Shown: in pieces, positions 9,181 through 18,440 of the stretch | Layout: each line of letters begins with the position of its first letter | Numbering within the stretch: the first letter of the stretch is position 1 | Source: Nonomuraea solani | GTDB lineage: Bacteria > Actinomycetota > Actinomycetes > Streptosporangiales > Streptosporangiaceae | Length of the DNA: 64,000 bases | Assembly: GCF_900108335.1 (NCBI RefSeq) | Contig: NZ_FNVT01000002.1 | Span: forward strand, 186,001 to 250,000 | Direction: 5' to 3' | Translations under genes and position numbers: made by a program | Notes under the pieces: generated by a model | Seen by the model: only the letters and a program-made list of their open reading frames with translations | What the model was told of the DNA's origin: nothing | Databases searched by the model: none

Positions 9181-9390
9181 CCGCAGCTCAGGACGCGTAG
9201 CTCAATAGCGCCCGGGGCCGCCTGGCGATCTTCTCTCGCGATCGAGCGTTTCCGAGAACCCGAGGGCACGCCGCTGCGTCACCACCACGCCGAACTTCTT
9301 TGAGCCGGCGCGTAATGATGAGCTCGCTCCACACATAGGAGGCATGTCTGTATTTCGTGCTGACTAAGGAATCGCTCATGGGAACCGCCC

Positions 9391-9939
9391 GTGGATGACG
9401 AACGGCTGGCCAGATTCGAGGCCGTCTACCGGGAGACATATGGCCAGATCACAGCGTATGCCGTACGCCGCTGCGACTCACCGCAGGATGCCGCGGACGT
9501 GGTCGCGGAGACCTTCACGATCGCCTGGCGGCGGATGGACGATCTGCCGTCAGGGGAAGAAGCCACGTTGTGGCTCTACGGCGTGGCACGCAACGTGCTG
9601 GCCAACCACCACCGTAGCGAGGGCCGCCGCAAGGCCCGCAGTGCCGAGCTCGATGTAAGGATGGCCGACCGGTACGCCGACTCCCCCGAGAGCAGGCTCG
9701 AACGGGAGGCGATCACCCAGATATTTCGGACCCTGACCGACGATGACCGGGAATTGCTGGCGCTGGTCGCCTGGGAGGGCCTCGACCCCAAGGGCATCGC
9801 CACGGCGCTGGGCCTGTCGCGCAACGTCGTACGCGTCAGACTCCACCGCGCTCGCCGGCGCTTTTCCCGCGCGCTGACCGAAGCGGGCATCTGTTCAACG
9901 CCGGAAAGCCGGCTTGCGCCGGCGGAGAGGTCGCTGTGA
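9391..9939 (+). CDS. ECF-type RNA polymerase sigma factor
   Basis: 182 aa with the two-domain layout of extracytoplasmic-function sigma factors. Sigma region 2 is at residues about 8-75 (FEAVYRETYGQITAYAVRR, DVVAETFTIAWRRMDDL). Region 4 HTH is at about 110-165 (LTDDDRELLALVAWEGLDPKGIATALGLS). The start is a GTG with only a weak ribosome site. Its last bases overlap the start of the CU044_5270-type gene by 4 nt, so the two are translationally coupled, the usual arrangement for a sigma factor and its membrane antagonist. Confidence 0.93.
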   Translation: MDDERLARFEAVYRETYGQITAYAVRRCDSPQDAADVVAETFTIAWRRMDDLPSGEEATLWLYGVARNVLANHHRSEGRRKARSAELDVRMADRYADSPESRLEREAITQIFRTLTDDDRELLALVAWEGLDPKGIATALGLSRNVVRVRLHRARRRFSRALTEAGICSTPESRLAPAERSL

Positions 9940-11000
9940 AGAACGCCGACGAGATCGACGCCATGACGAGGTCGCTGGCCCGGGTCGCGCCGGGACAGCC
10001 AGGAGGCCACCCCTCCGACGCGGAGGCACAAACGCTGCTGACCTTGATCACAACTGAGGACCCCGCCACAGCCGCCCCCCGACCACGCCTTGCCCGCCCC
10101 CAGCGTGTCCGGCGCCTGCCATGGCGAGCGGGTGTCGTCGGGCTTGTCGCGGCTGCGGGCGCAACGGCGATATTCCTCGGTCAGGTCACCCCCACGGCGG
10201 TGCCCTCCCCCGGCGGCACCTCCCTGTCGGGCGCCTCGATCCTGCTGGCCGCCGCCGCCAAGGCCGAAGCCGCCCCTGAAGGGGCCTACTGGCACCTCAA
10301 GACGTTGTACGCAGGATCGCGGCCTGGGCCGTACGGCAAGGAGGGCAACACCTACCACCTGGAAACCTCCAGTCTCTCGGAGAAGTGGGTGGCCAAGGAC
10401 GGCCGGACCTGGATCGGCCGCAGGCAGCTGGCGGCGCGCCCCCTGGACCTGGACGCCTGGCGCCGCGACGGCTCGCCGACCGAATGGCCGGTAGGGAGGG
10501 ACCCCGGCCCCCCTTACTCCACCTCGCCCGGCGAGGGCACACTCAGCCGGCTCAGGGGAGAGCAGAAACTCCACTGGAGTGCCATGCCCCTGACCCTGAA
10601 GGAGATCGAGGCGCTGCCCGCCGATCCTGAAGCGCTGAAGAAGCGGGCCCTTGAGGCGATCCGCAGAGACAACGGCGTCGCTCCGGCGCAGGACGCCCTG
10701 CCGCGCACCTTGGCCTCGCTCCTGTACGAACTGCCCGCCTCTCCCAAGGTGCGCAGCGCCGCCTACCAGGCGCTGGCGACGATGCCCGCGGTACGGGTCG
10801 AAGGCCCGGCCACCGACCCGCGAGGGCGCTCAGGTATCGCCGTGACCTTCCTGATCCAGGGGGACCGAACCCCCCGGAGCAGGCTGATCGTCGACCCCGA
10901 CACCTCCAAGGTGCTGGCCGTCGCAGTCAATGACGTGGTCGAAGTGGTGCTGGAGTCCGGCTGGACCGATACCAAGCCATCCCCGCCCTCAACTGAGTGA
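9936..11000 (+). CDS. CU044_5270-type membrane protein, putative anti-sigma partner
   Basis: 354 aa starting at a GTG that overlaps the sigma-factor stop (GTGA), with GGAGAGG upstream. A basic cytoplasmic N-terminus of about 60 residues is followed by one membrane span (VVGLVAAAGATAIFLG, near residue 75) and a large extracytoplasmic domain with the family's SILLAAAAKAEAAPEGAYWH segment. This family is repeatedly found next to ECF sigma factors. No zinc-binding HxxxCxxC is present, so sequestration would differ from ZAS anti-sigmas. The regulatory role is inferred from context. Confidence 0.85.
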   Translation: MKNADEIDAMTRSLARVAPGQPGGHPSDAEAQTLLTLITTEDPATAAPRPRLARPQRVRRLPWRAGVVGLVAAAGATAIFLGQVTPTAVPSPGGTSLSGASILLAAAAKAEAAPEGAYWHLKTLYAGSRPGPYGKEGNTYHLETSSLSEKWVAKDGRTWIGRRQLAARPLDLDAWRRDGSPTEWPVGRDPGPPYSTSPGEGTLSRLRGEQKLHWSAMPLTLKEIEALPADPEALKKRALEAIRRDNGVAPAQDALPRTLASLLYELPASPKVRSAAYQALATMPAVRVEGPATDPRGRSGIAVTFLIQGDRTPRSRLIVDPDTSKVLAVAVNDVVEVVLESGWTDTKPSPPSTE

Positions 11001-11149
11001 AGGCCACCGGGCCGGCCCTCCTGTCTGATGGCGAAGTCGGCGCCAGAGGCGTACCAGCCACCCTCTGGCGCCGCCCCCGTACGTCAGGCGAACGAGGCGA
11101 GCGATCCGATGGCCGTGAGGAGCAGCGTGGACCTGATGCCGGGGGCGAC

Positions 11150-11440
11150 TCGGCACCCGCTGGCATTGATCGTGCGGATGGCGCGGGAGAACCCGACCTG
11201 GGGGCACCGGAGAACCCCAGGCGAGTCGGCCCGCCTGGGGCCTCCACGGTTTGGGAGATTCTGCAGGCCGGCATCGATCCGGCGCCCTACCGGGCCGGGC
11301 CGGCCTGGCGACAGTTTCCGACCTACCAAGCCCACGCGATCAGTGATCGCACACCCGGCCGGGGCGTGGGCGGTACAGCAGGCTCGCAACCTGGCGATGG
11401 ACCTCGACGATCTTCGCCTGGCCTCCTGCGTCCGGCATAC
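11150..11440 (+). mobile_element. Integrase-type IS remnant fused in frame to the next gene
   Basis: Fragments of an integrase-core transposase in several frames: LIVRMARENPTWGHRR, then ASTVWEILQAGIDPAP with WRQFPTYQAHAI, then GAWAVQQARNLAMDLDD. About 60 residues of the core are missing between the last two. The final frame runs without a stop into the heparinase-like gene, lengthening that frame by 149 codons upstream of its real start. Confidence 0.78.
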
Positions 11441-11474
11441 CGCGGACATACCGCGCACCACTACTTTGGCGTGC

Positions 11475-14222
11475 ATGTCTCCCTCGTGGCGGCGACTCGC
11501 CGTCCTGATGCTGGTCGCCGCGTTCCTGGTGCCGGCCCCTCCGGCCGCCGCGGCCGCGTTGTCCGACGCGGGCTTCTTCGGCAGGTGGAGCGCCGGCGCC
11601 TGGACGGTGGGACCGCGACTGAACTATGCGCACGCGGGCCTGAAGCCCGTGGAGAGCGCGGTGAAGGCGGGCAACTACGCGCTGGCCAAGCAGCGGCTGC
11701 TGGACTATTACCGCGCGCGCCCGGCCATCGAGGCGGGCGGCTTCTCGCACACGACCTGGCCGGGCGTGCTCGAGTTGACGCCCAGCCACATCTGGACGCT
11801 GGGATCGGGCGAGGTCTACGTCAAGACGCTGACCTTCGGCCCGGGGGAAAAGACGGTCACCGCGGACGTCACGAGCAGCATCGCCAGCGGCAAGCCCGGG
11901 TTCTTCCTGATGAGCCGCCACAAGGACGCGGTCATCGCCCTCATCAACAGCAGGAGCAAGGGGTCGGGCAAGCCCACCCTCCGCCTGACCCTGGCCGACG
12001 GCTCGGTGAAGACCCTGCACCCCACGCACGACACCTACATCTGGCAGGCCCACCCGGGCAGCGTGTACGGCACCAAGTACTACATGCAGGTCAGCGACCA
12101 GGGCCTGGGGCCGTTCACCGGCGAGACGCGCAAGGCGTACCTGGGGTTCGACCTCGGAGGCGTCGCCGGCGTGAAGAAGGCGGAGCTCACGCTGACCGGC
12201 ACGGCCGAGACGGCCAAGGACATCATGCTGTACGGCAACGCCGAGACCTTCGACGAAGCCACCCGCACCTGGACGAACACCGTACAGAACACGTTCTCCT
12301 GGGAGGGCGACCCCGGCGGCTTCGACTGGAAGCTCCCCGACGGCGCCGACAATGAATACCTCTACCAACTCCCCCGCTTCTATTTCGCCGGCCCGCTGGC
12401 ACTGGAGTACCAGAAGACCGGCAACGAGCAGCACGCACGCACGCTCATCGGCCTGATGACCGACTTCATCAAGGACGCCGACGTCTATGACGCCGACCAG
12501 GGCGCCGGTTCCTATCCGGGCAACCTGCACGCCGCGCGCCGCCTGCACAACTGGATCGCGGCGTACGAGATCCTGCGCAAGAGCCCGTCGCTGACCCCCG
12601 AGGCCAACGCCGCGATCCTCAAGACGATGAACCGGGCCGGCCTCTATCTGCAGGTGAACGTCAACGGCACGCCGAACAAGATGCAGTCACAGAAGATCAC
12701 ACTGCTGCACGCCTCCGTCTACTTCCCGGAGTTCCGCGTCGCGCCCGCGTGGCGGACCAACGCCGCCGACTTCCTCTCGGCCCAGCTCAACGACTCGACC
12801 TACGCCGACGGTGGCTACAAGGAGTCCACGGACGCGTACCTGCGGGGCTACCTCAGACAGTACGTGGACGTCGTCGCCTTCATGCGGCGCAACGGCATCA
12901 CGTTCACCGCCACCGCCAAGCTGCGGCAGCTGAGCCGCTTCCTCATGGACCAGAGCTATCCCAGCGGGTACGGCCCGGCCTACGGCGACAGCGATTCCCT
13001 CGACCTGCGCAGCACCTTCGAGAAGCTGGGCGAACTGCTCGACGACCCCGAGCTCCTCTACGTCGGCACTTCCGGCAAGTCGGGCGAGAAGCCGGCGCAC
13101 ACCTCCGCGCTCTACCCGGACACCCGGGTCGCGATCTCCCGCTCCGGCTGGACCGCCGACGACTCCCATCTCCGGATCAACGCCGACCGCGGCAACCACA
13201 GCCACCCTGACGAGCTGGCGATCACCGCCTATGCGTACGGCCGGCCGCTCCTGCCCGACATGGGCACCTTCACCTACAGCACGGACGCCCGCGCGAAGTG
13301 GCTGCGCCTGACCACAGAGGCGCACAGCACGATCGAGATCGACGACCAGCCGCAGACCTCGACGGCGGCGGGCGGGATCTCGCATCTGATCACCAACCCC
13401 GCTTTCGACGTGATCGGCGCCAACACCGAGAGCTCCGCCGGTGCTCGCCACGAACGATCCGTCCTGTCGCTGCACTCGGGCCTGTGGGTGGTCTCCGACC
13501 GGCTCAAGCCGGTGGACACCGTCAAGCAGCACCGCTACGAGCAGAACTGGCACTTCGCCGCGGACGCCAACCCCTCGATCCGCTCCGGGACGGAGGCCAC
13601 GACCACCGCCTTCGCCACGGGCGCGAACCTCGCGATCGTCCCCGCCGACCCGGCCGAGGTCGCCTCCACCCTGCGCGACGGCTACTACGCGCCGCGCTTC
13701 TACGCGGTGGAGAACGCGAAGTACGCCTCCTACGTCAAGACGGCCCCCGGCCAGACGACCTTCGACACCCTCCTGCTGCCGTCCAAGGGCGCAGCCGACA
13801 CCTCGGCGACGGTGGAACGCCTCCCGGTCGCCGCCGCCCAGCCGTACGAGGCGACGGCCCTGAGCCTGAACGACACGGCGGTCTACTACAAGTCCTGGAC
13901 CGCGAAGACGCCGCGCACGTTCGGGTCCTACACCTTCGACGGCAAGTTGCTCTACGCCGACGCCGGGACGATCGTGATGGTCGACGGCTCGTCGGTCGAA
14001 CGTGCCGGCGCGACCCTGGTCAAAGCACCGGCCGCGGTCAAGGACCTGGCCGTGACGTTCGGCGGGGACGGGACCGTACGCATCGACGGCAGCGGGCTGA
14101 CCGCGAGCACCGACCCGGCCAAGGCCATCGCGATCGCGGCGCCGAATGCCGCCAAGGTGATCCTCAACGGCAAGGCCGTTCCCTTCCAACGCGAAGGCGC
14201 GCTCATCTACGCGGCCGCCTGA
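11475..14222 (+). CDS. Secreted heparinase II/III-like polysaccharide lyase
   Basis: 915 aa from the ATG at 11475, which begins a signal peptide (MSPSWRRLAVLMLVAAF, cleavage near AAAAAL). A helical toroid region of the lyase fold is interrupted at residues about 120-270 by a beta-sandwich insert with DNRLRE/CBM96-like features (RKAYLGFDLGG, KKAELTLTG). The Hepar_II_III-type domain follows at about 550-720 (RINADRGNHSHPDELAITAYAYGRPLLPDMG), where His and Tyr residues are the expected catalytic set for uronate-polysaccharide beta-elimination. A C-terminal beta domain ends the protein. The substrate (alginate, heparin-like or other uronan) is not deducible. The upstream in-frame extension is IS debris, not protein. 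Confidence 0.86.
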   Translation: MSPSWRRLAVLMLVAAFLVPAPPAAAAALSDAGFFGRWSAGAWTVGPRLNYAHAGLKPVESAVKAGNYALAKQRLLDYYRARPAIEAGGFSHTTWPGVLELTPSHIWTLGSGEVYVKTLTFGPGEKTVTADVTSSIASGKPGFFLMSRHKDAVIALINSRSKGSGKPTLRLTLADGSVKTLHPTHDTYIWQAHPGSVYGTKYYMQVSDQGLGPFTGETRKAYLGFDLGGVAGVKKAELTLTGTAETAKDIMLYGNAETFDEATRTWTNTVQNTFSWEGDPGGFDWKLPDGADNEYLYQLPRFYFAGPLALEYQKTGNEQHARTLIGLMTDFIKDADVYDADQGAGSYPGNLHAARRLHNWIAAYEILRKSPSLTPEANAAILKTMNRAGLYLQVNVNGTPNKMQSQKITLLHASVYFPEFRVAPAWRTNAADFLSAQLNDSTYADGGYKESTDAYLRGYLRQYVDVVAFMRRNGITFTATAKLRQLSRFLMDQSYPSGYGPAYGDSDSLDLRSTFEKLGELLDDPELLYVGTSGKSGEKPAHTSALYPDTRVAISRSGWTADDSHLRINADRGNHSHPDELAITAYAYGRPLLPDMGTFTYSTDARAKWLRLTTEAHSTIEIDDQPQTSTAAGGISHLITNPAFDVIGANTESSAGARHERSVLSLHSGLWVVSDRLKPVDTVKQHRYEQNWHFAADANPSIRSGTEATTTAFATGANLAIVPADPAEVASTLRDGYYAPRFYAVENAKYASYVKTAPGQTTFDTLLLPSKGAADTSATVERLPVAAAQPYEATALSLNDTAVYYKSWTAKTPRTFGSYTFDGKLLYADAGTIVMVDGSSVERAGATLVKAPAAVKDLAVTFGGDGTVRIDGSGLTASTDPAKAIAIAAPNAAKVILNGKAVPFQREGALIYAAA

Positions 14223-14363
14223 AGGCCCGGATCGTCGAGGTGCGGGTACGGCGCAGGGCTGGAACCACTTGCCCGCCGGCGTCCTTGGCGATCATGCCCC
14301 GGCCAGGGAGGAGCGCCGTTTTCCCGCATGACCAGCCCGAGACCGCCCTCGAAGATCCGCGGT

Positions 14364-14399
14364 CTGCCAGGCTGGTCACCGCGGTGACCAGCCTGGCAG
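14364..14399. terminator. Bidirectional terminator, perfect 36-bp palindrome
   Basis: Arms 14364-14381 and 14382-14399 are exact reverse complements with no spacer. It lies between the convergent lyase gene (stop 14222) and the secreted-protein gene (stop 14426). Confidence 0.85.
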
Positions 14400-14425
14400 C
14401 CTTGTGGAGCCGGACGGCTCGTACG

Positions 14426-14815
14426 TCAGCTACAGCGCGCGACCCGGGTCACGGAGAACGGCTTGTAGGCGGCGGCGTAGAACTTCTTCTTGCCCTGGGT
14501 CTTGGCGTTGACCGTCATGCAGCGGGCCTTGGATGCCTTGTCGCCGACCGAGCCCTTACGTACGAACGTGATCTTGACGCTGAGCCTGTGACTGCAGTGG
14601 TTGTTGAAGTAGATGGTCGCGCTCGTGTTGCCCTCGCCCCAGGAGAAGTTGGCCCGCTTGCCGCTGGGCTTGGAGCAGCCGACGCTGTCGCGCTCGACTG
14701 CCGTCGTGGCCGCGCCGACCTGAGCCTGCGCGGAGGCGGCCGTTGCCGGGGCCAGCAACAGGGCCGCTGTGGCAGCGGAGCCGAGCAGGACGGATGCGAG
14801 CTTCTTGGGGTTCAT
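14426..14815 (-). CDS. Small secreted cysteine-containing protein
   Basis: 129 aa. The signal peptide MNPKKLASVLLGSAATAALLL ends near ASAQA. The mature domain of about 100 aa has four cysteines (VGCSK, NHCSH, ARCMT, ARCS), enough for two disulfides, and many basic residues near the end. GAGG precedes the ATG. No family recognised. Confidence 0.75.
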   Translation of the reverse strand: MNPKKLASVLLGSAATAALLLAPATAASAQAQVGAATTAVERDSVGCSKPSGKRANFSWGEGNTSATIYFNNHCSHRLSVKITFVRKGSVGDKASKARCMTVNAKTQGKKKFYAAAYKPFSVTRVARCS

Positions 14816-15195
14816 ACCTCAACCTCGAGAGAGTCCAGTAGATCTTGACGTGCCACCTTACCGACAACACCAAAATAGAGTAAAGGCAGGTCCGATTCGG
14901 TCCCCACGTCGTGCCTGGCATCCTGGACACGACATCGATGTGTCCGACCTGCCGGTTCCCGGGGCGATATCGCGAGCCGGGTCCGGCCGTCGCAGGAGGG
15001 CGGCCGCATGCTTCAGCACTGCGCAGCGCCGTTGAACCGACGAAGCCCTCTCGGAACCGTGTGCCAGAGCGTGCCCTGTGGCGGAACCCACGATGAGCGG
15101 CGGTCGACTGGCCGAGGGTGCCTGCGGCTTTACCCGGCGCACCCCTTTGCCGGGCGGCAGTTTCGGGCTCGGCGCTGATCCGAGTGGAGGGCCCG
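14816..15195. other. Intergenic, nothing recognised
   Basis: 380 bases between the start of a minus-strand gene and the end of the KAS III gene. Frames here have poor codon bias. No strong hairpin was found downstream of KAS III. Confidence 0.5.
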
Positions 15196-16170
15196 CTACG
15201 AAGCTCGGAGGGTCACGATTTGGCCCGCGTAGGCGAGTCCGGCACCGAACCCGAAGAGGAGGATCGGCTCATCGGTCGGAAGATCGTTGTCGGCCGCCAT
15301 GCGGGACAGCGCGAGGGGGATGGACGCGGCGATCGTGTTGCCCGAGTGGGTGACGTCCTTGGCGACTTTGCCGGGCGGGACGCCGAGGTCCTCGGCGAGG
15401 GCGTCGATGATGCGGGTGTTCGCTTGATGGGGTACGAACGCGGCGAGTCGCTCGGGGGCCACGCCCGCGGCCTCGCAGATCTCTCTCGCCACGGTGCCGA
15501 GATCGCTGGCCCAGCGGAAGACGGCTCGGCCCTTCTGGTGGATGAATTGGTCGTCGGCGTTGATCTCGATGGCGTCGGCCTTTTCTCCCATGCTTCCCCA
15601 CACGACGGGCCCGATGTCCGGGGTGGTACTGGGAGCGACGAGAGCGGCTCCGGCGCCGTCGCCGAACAGGATGGCGGTTTCGCGGTCGTTCCAGTCCAGC
15701 CAGGAGGTCGACTGATCGGCCGCGATCACGAGCACCTTGCGGGAGGTTCCGCTTCGGATGAGCGCGTCGGCGCATGCGAGCGCGTAGCAGAAGCCGGAGC
15801 AGGCGGTGTTGAGATCGAAGGCGGCCGGGTTCGCCAGGCCCAGCTCGGAGGCCACCTGGGCGGCGGTGCTGGGAATCGTGGAGGCGGCAGTGGAGGTCGC
15901 CACGATCAGGGTGTCGATGTCGGTGGCGTCGTCCGTGGACGCCAAGGCATGTTCAGCGGCTTTGACCGCCATGTCGGTCACGGTCTCCTCGCTAGGTGAG
16001 ACGTGCCGCTGGCGAATGCCGGTGCGTTTGGCGATCCATTCCGGTTGCACGCCGGCGCGTTCGCCGACTTCCTCGTTGCCGAGGACTTCCGTGGGCTGGT
16101 AGTGGCCGAGCGCGATGATGCGCGAGCCTGCCGTGATATGGCCGGGAGCGCGGTGGCTGGGGGTCGTCAT
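15196..16170 (-). CDS. Beta-ketoacyl-ACP synthase III (KAS III)
   Basis: 324 aa FabH-type ketosynthase, which condenses a starter acyl-CoA with malonyl-ACP. The triad is intact: Cys in NTACSGF (about C124), His in PHQANTR, and Asn in HSGNTIAAS. The C-terminus has the family's FGAGLAYAGQIV. It is the last gene of the minus-strand set KS-AT, KR-ACP-oxidase-KAS III. A 98-nt gap separates it from the oxidase stop. With a SARP regulator and dedicated ACP nearby it likely primes a specialised acyl chain rather than housekeeping fatty acids; this is inferred. Confidence 0.93.
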   Translation of the reverse strand: MTTPSHRAPGHITAGSRIIALGHYQPTEVLGNEEVGERAGVQPEWIAKRTGIRQRHVSPSEETVTDMAVKAAEHALASTDDATDIDTLIVATSTAASTIPSTAAQVASELGLANPAAFDLNTACSGFCYALACADALIRSGTSRKVLVIAADQSTSWLDWNDRETAILFGDGAGAALVAPSTTPDIGPVVWGSMGEKADAIEINADDQFIHQKGRAVFRWASDLGTVAREICEAAGVAPERLAAFVPHQANTRIIDALAEDLGVPPGKVAKDVTHSGNTIAASIPLALSRMAADNDLPTDEPILLFGFGAGLAYAGQIVTLRAS

Positions 16171-16268
16171 GTCATTCCGTTCGGATAGGCGTCAGTATGG
16201 CCGCGCACACGATCGAGCGCGGAAGGGCTGTGGCGGCCGACGCGGCGAAGGGGCGACTTGGCGTCCCC

Positions 16269-18092
16269 TCAGGCGAAGTAGGCGACGTAGTCGTCTGCGA
16301 TCGCGGTGCGCAGGACGTCGTTGGTGATGCCGAACCCCTCGGCGAGCATGACCGCGTCGGGCAGGATGTCGGCACAGGTCTGGTCGATGAGCGCCGGCAG
16401 GCTTGTCACCTGCGATGCGGTGACGGCGCCGCGGGCGAGGAACCAGCCGGCTTCGCGGTGGATCTCCATGAGTCCGTACAGCACGGCGAGACGGCGCAGC
16501 GCTTGCCGTACTGACGCGTCCTCGCTCAGTGTCTCTATATCGCGGAGGAACCACTGCAGCGAGATCCGGGCACCGTGGGTGCGGGCGAAGTCGAGTACGG
16601 GGTTGACCACCTGGTTCCAGGCGTCGAAGCGGGTGTCTTCGTGCACCATCCGGTTCCCGAATCGGCTACTGGTGTCGTTCCGCAGTGATGTCTCACGGTG
16701 TGCGAGGAGGTCGAGCAGGTAATAGGGGTCGAGCAGATCACCTTGGCCAGGGGCGGACGAGGCGCCTGATGAGCGTTGCATCAGGTGGGTGGCGGCCTTG
16801 GTGAGGATGACGACGTTGTCCCCTTCGGCGGTGACGACTCCCTGGGCGATGCCGACGTAGTCGGCGATACGGTTGACCGAGAACATTCCCTGTGCGCCAC
16901 ATCGCTCCCGGCACGTGTGGATCACGTCGGAGGCCGACCAGGTGGCGACCGCTTTGGCGACCGCGATCAGATCGTCCAGCCGGTGTTCGCCCGGTTCCTT
17001 GTGAGGGGCGGTGAACTGCCGCTTGGTCTCGTTGACCAGCGACGTCATCACGTAGGCGGTGGCCAGGGCGCCGAACAGTTCGCGCTGGTGGCTGCGGTAT
17101 TCGATGATGGGGACGTCCTGTCGCCCTGGTGCGAACGTCCGGCGCTGACAGGCGTAGCGGACTGCCACGAAGACGGCGGCGCGGGCACAGGCGAGCAATG
17201 CGGCCGTCAAAACCACCCGTCCGGTCGCAATGGGTTCGATCGCGCGCAGAAATCGCGACTGACGGCCGCGGACGGTGGCTTCGAAGACGCCGTCCGGGCG
17301 CAGGGTGCCGATGGCGCCGGACAGCAGAGCGCGCCGGGGAAGGCGTACGTCGTCGAACGAGGTGAGCCCGTTGTCGAGGCTGAGGCCGGGCTTTTCCGGC
17401 AGACTGCGTACCCGGATCCCGGGGCGTGGCCCGTCGCGGTCGCTGATGCGGACGATAAAAGGGAAGACGCCTTCGTCGGTGCCCGCCACTTTGAGGCGGG
17501 CCATGACGACGGCGAGTTTGGGAAAGGCGCCGGGAACGGTGTTGGGCATGAATTTCTGCGCCTGGGGACGGGGAGTACGCAGGATGAACTCCCCGGTCGC
17601 GTGGTCGTAGACCGCCTCGGTCTCCAGCGCCACGACGTTGTTCCCGTAGCCGAGTTCGGTGGCGAGGTAGAGACCCACGGACCGCATCGAGCCCAGGGCC
17701 TCAAGATGATCAGTGAGATCCGTACGCTCGCGGCCGTGGGCGAGGATGCTGCCGAGGCAGACGGCGTAGTGGATGGACAGCACCGCTTGTGTCGTGCCGT
17801 CGAGGAGGCATGCCCACTCCGTGATCGCGAACAGCCGGAGAGGGTCGTGGGCGATGTCAGCGGGGATCGCGAGTCGCTTGCGGAGATGATCGGCGCGCTC
17901 GTACGCCAGGTCGCAGGCCTGCGCGGCCGTCAGGTTCTCGCGCGGATCGAAGATGGAATCCAGCATGGCCTGCCGCGGCTCGTCGTGGAGCTTGTGAAAG
18001 GAGCCTGCGTAGACCAGCCTCAGCAGGTCCGGATGGGCCGCCGCGTCCGTCCCGGCGCGCGAGATGGACACGGCCGGCGAGCCGCTGCTCAC
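16269..18092 (-). CDS. Acyl-CoA oxidase-like flavoenzyme
   Basis: 607 aa, the normal length for acyl-CoA oxidases, which put a trans-2 double bond into an acyl thioester with FAD and oxygen. The N-terminal and middle regions show the acyl-CoA dehydrogenase fold (GLYLATELGYGNNV). The C-terminal part carries RCGAQGMFSVNRIADY and the TAEGDN stretch, whose Glu matches the family's catalytic base. The GTG start overlaps the ACP stop (GTGA), so it is translationally coupled to the ACP. The pairing suggests it oxidises an ACP-bound chain made by this cluster, possibly replacing a dehydratase step; this is inferred. Confidence 0.9.
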   Translation of the reverse strand: MSSGSPAVSISRAGTDAAAHPDLLRLVYAGSFHKLHDEPRQAMLDSIFDPRENLTAAQACDLAYERADHLRKRLAIPADIAHDPLRLFAITEWACLLDGTTQAVLSIHYAVCLGSILAHGRERTDLTDHLEALGSMRSVGLYLATELGYGNNVVALETEAVYDHATGEFILRTPRPQAQKFMPNTVPGAFPKLAVVMARLKVAGTDEGVFPFIVRISDRDGPRPGIRVRSLPEKPGLSLDNGLTSFDDVRLPRRALLSGAIGTLRPDGVFEATVRGRQSRFLRAIEPIATGRVVLTAALLACARAAVFVAVRYACQRRTFAPGRQDVPIIEYRSHQRELFGALATAYVMTSLVNETKRQFTAPHKEPGEHRLDDLIAVAKAVATWSASDVIHTCRERCGAQGMFSVNRIADYVGIAQGVVTAEGDNVVILTKAATHLMQRSSGASSAPGQGDLLDPYYLLDLLAHRETSLRNDTSSRFGNRMVHEDTRFDAWNQVVNPVLDFARTHGARISLQWFLRDIETLSEDASVRQALRRLAVLYGLMEIHREAGWFLARGAVTASQVTSLPALIDQTCADILPDAVMLAEGFGITNDVLRTAIADDYVAYFA

Positions 18093-18349
18093 GTCACCGC
18101 ACCCTCGCCGGTTCCGTTGGCCTTGGCGTCCACCTGGTCGGCAGCTTGCCGCAGGGTGGTCTCGGGGGTGGCGAACTCTTCCTCTTCGATGGGTACGCCG
18201 AGCCGCTCCTGCAGGGATACGGCTACTTCGACGATGGCCAGTGAGTCGAGGTCCAGCGCCTCGAAGGTGGTCTCCGGCTGGAGGTCGTCCGAGGACACAT
18301 TGAACTTGGTGACCAGTACTTCGTGTAGCTGTTCGTAGGCGTTTGCCAT
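18089..18349 (-). CDS. Acyl carrier protein
   Basis: 86 aa, acidic four-helix carrier. The phosphopantetheine serine is in LDLDSLAIVE (S36). A GGAGCAA-type site precedes the ATG. It lies between the ketoreductase (91 nt upstream) and the oxidase, which it overlaps by 4 nt. It presumably carries the growing chain for the discrete ketosynthase, reductase and oxidase of this set. Confidence 0.94.
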   Translation of the reverse strand: MANAYEQLHEVLVTKFNVSSDDLQPETTFEALDLDSLAIVEVAVSLQERLGVPIEEEEFATPETTLRQAADQVDAKANGTGEGAVT

Positions 18350-18440
18350 TGTTGCTCCTTTCTGTGTGCTTTCACCTTCCGTGGGTGGCGAGCGGGAGAC
18401 AATTCGCTGTTCCGTGGGGCGGAACAGCTGGCGCCCGTCG

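Noticed and set aside
14858..15142. Minus-strand frame in the gap before KAS III
   Set aside because: Poor codon bias, no ribosome site and no protein-like features.
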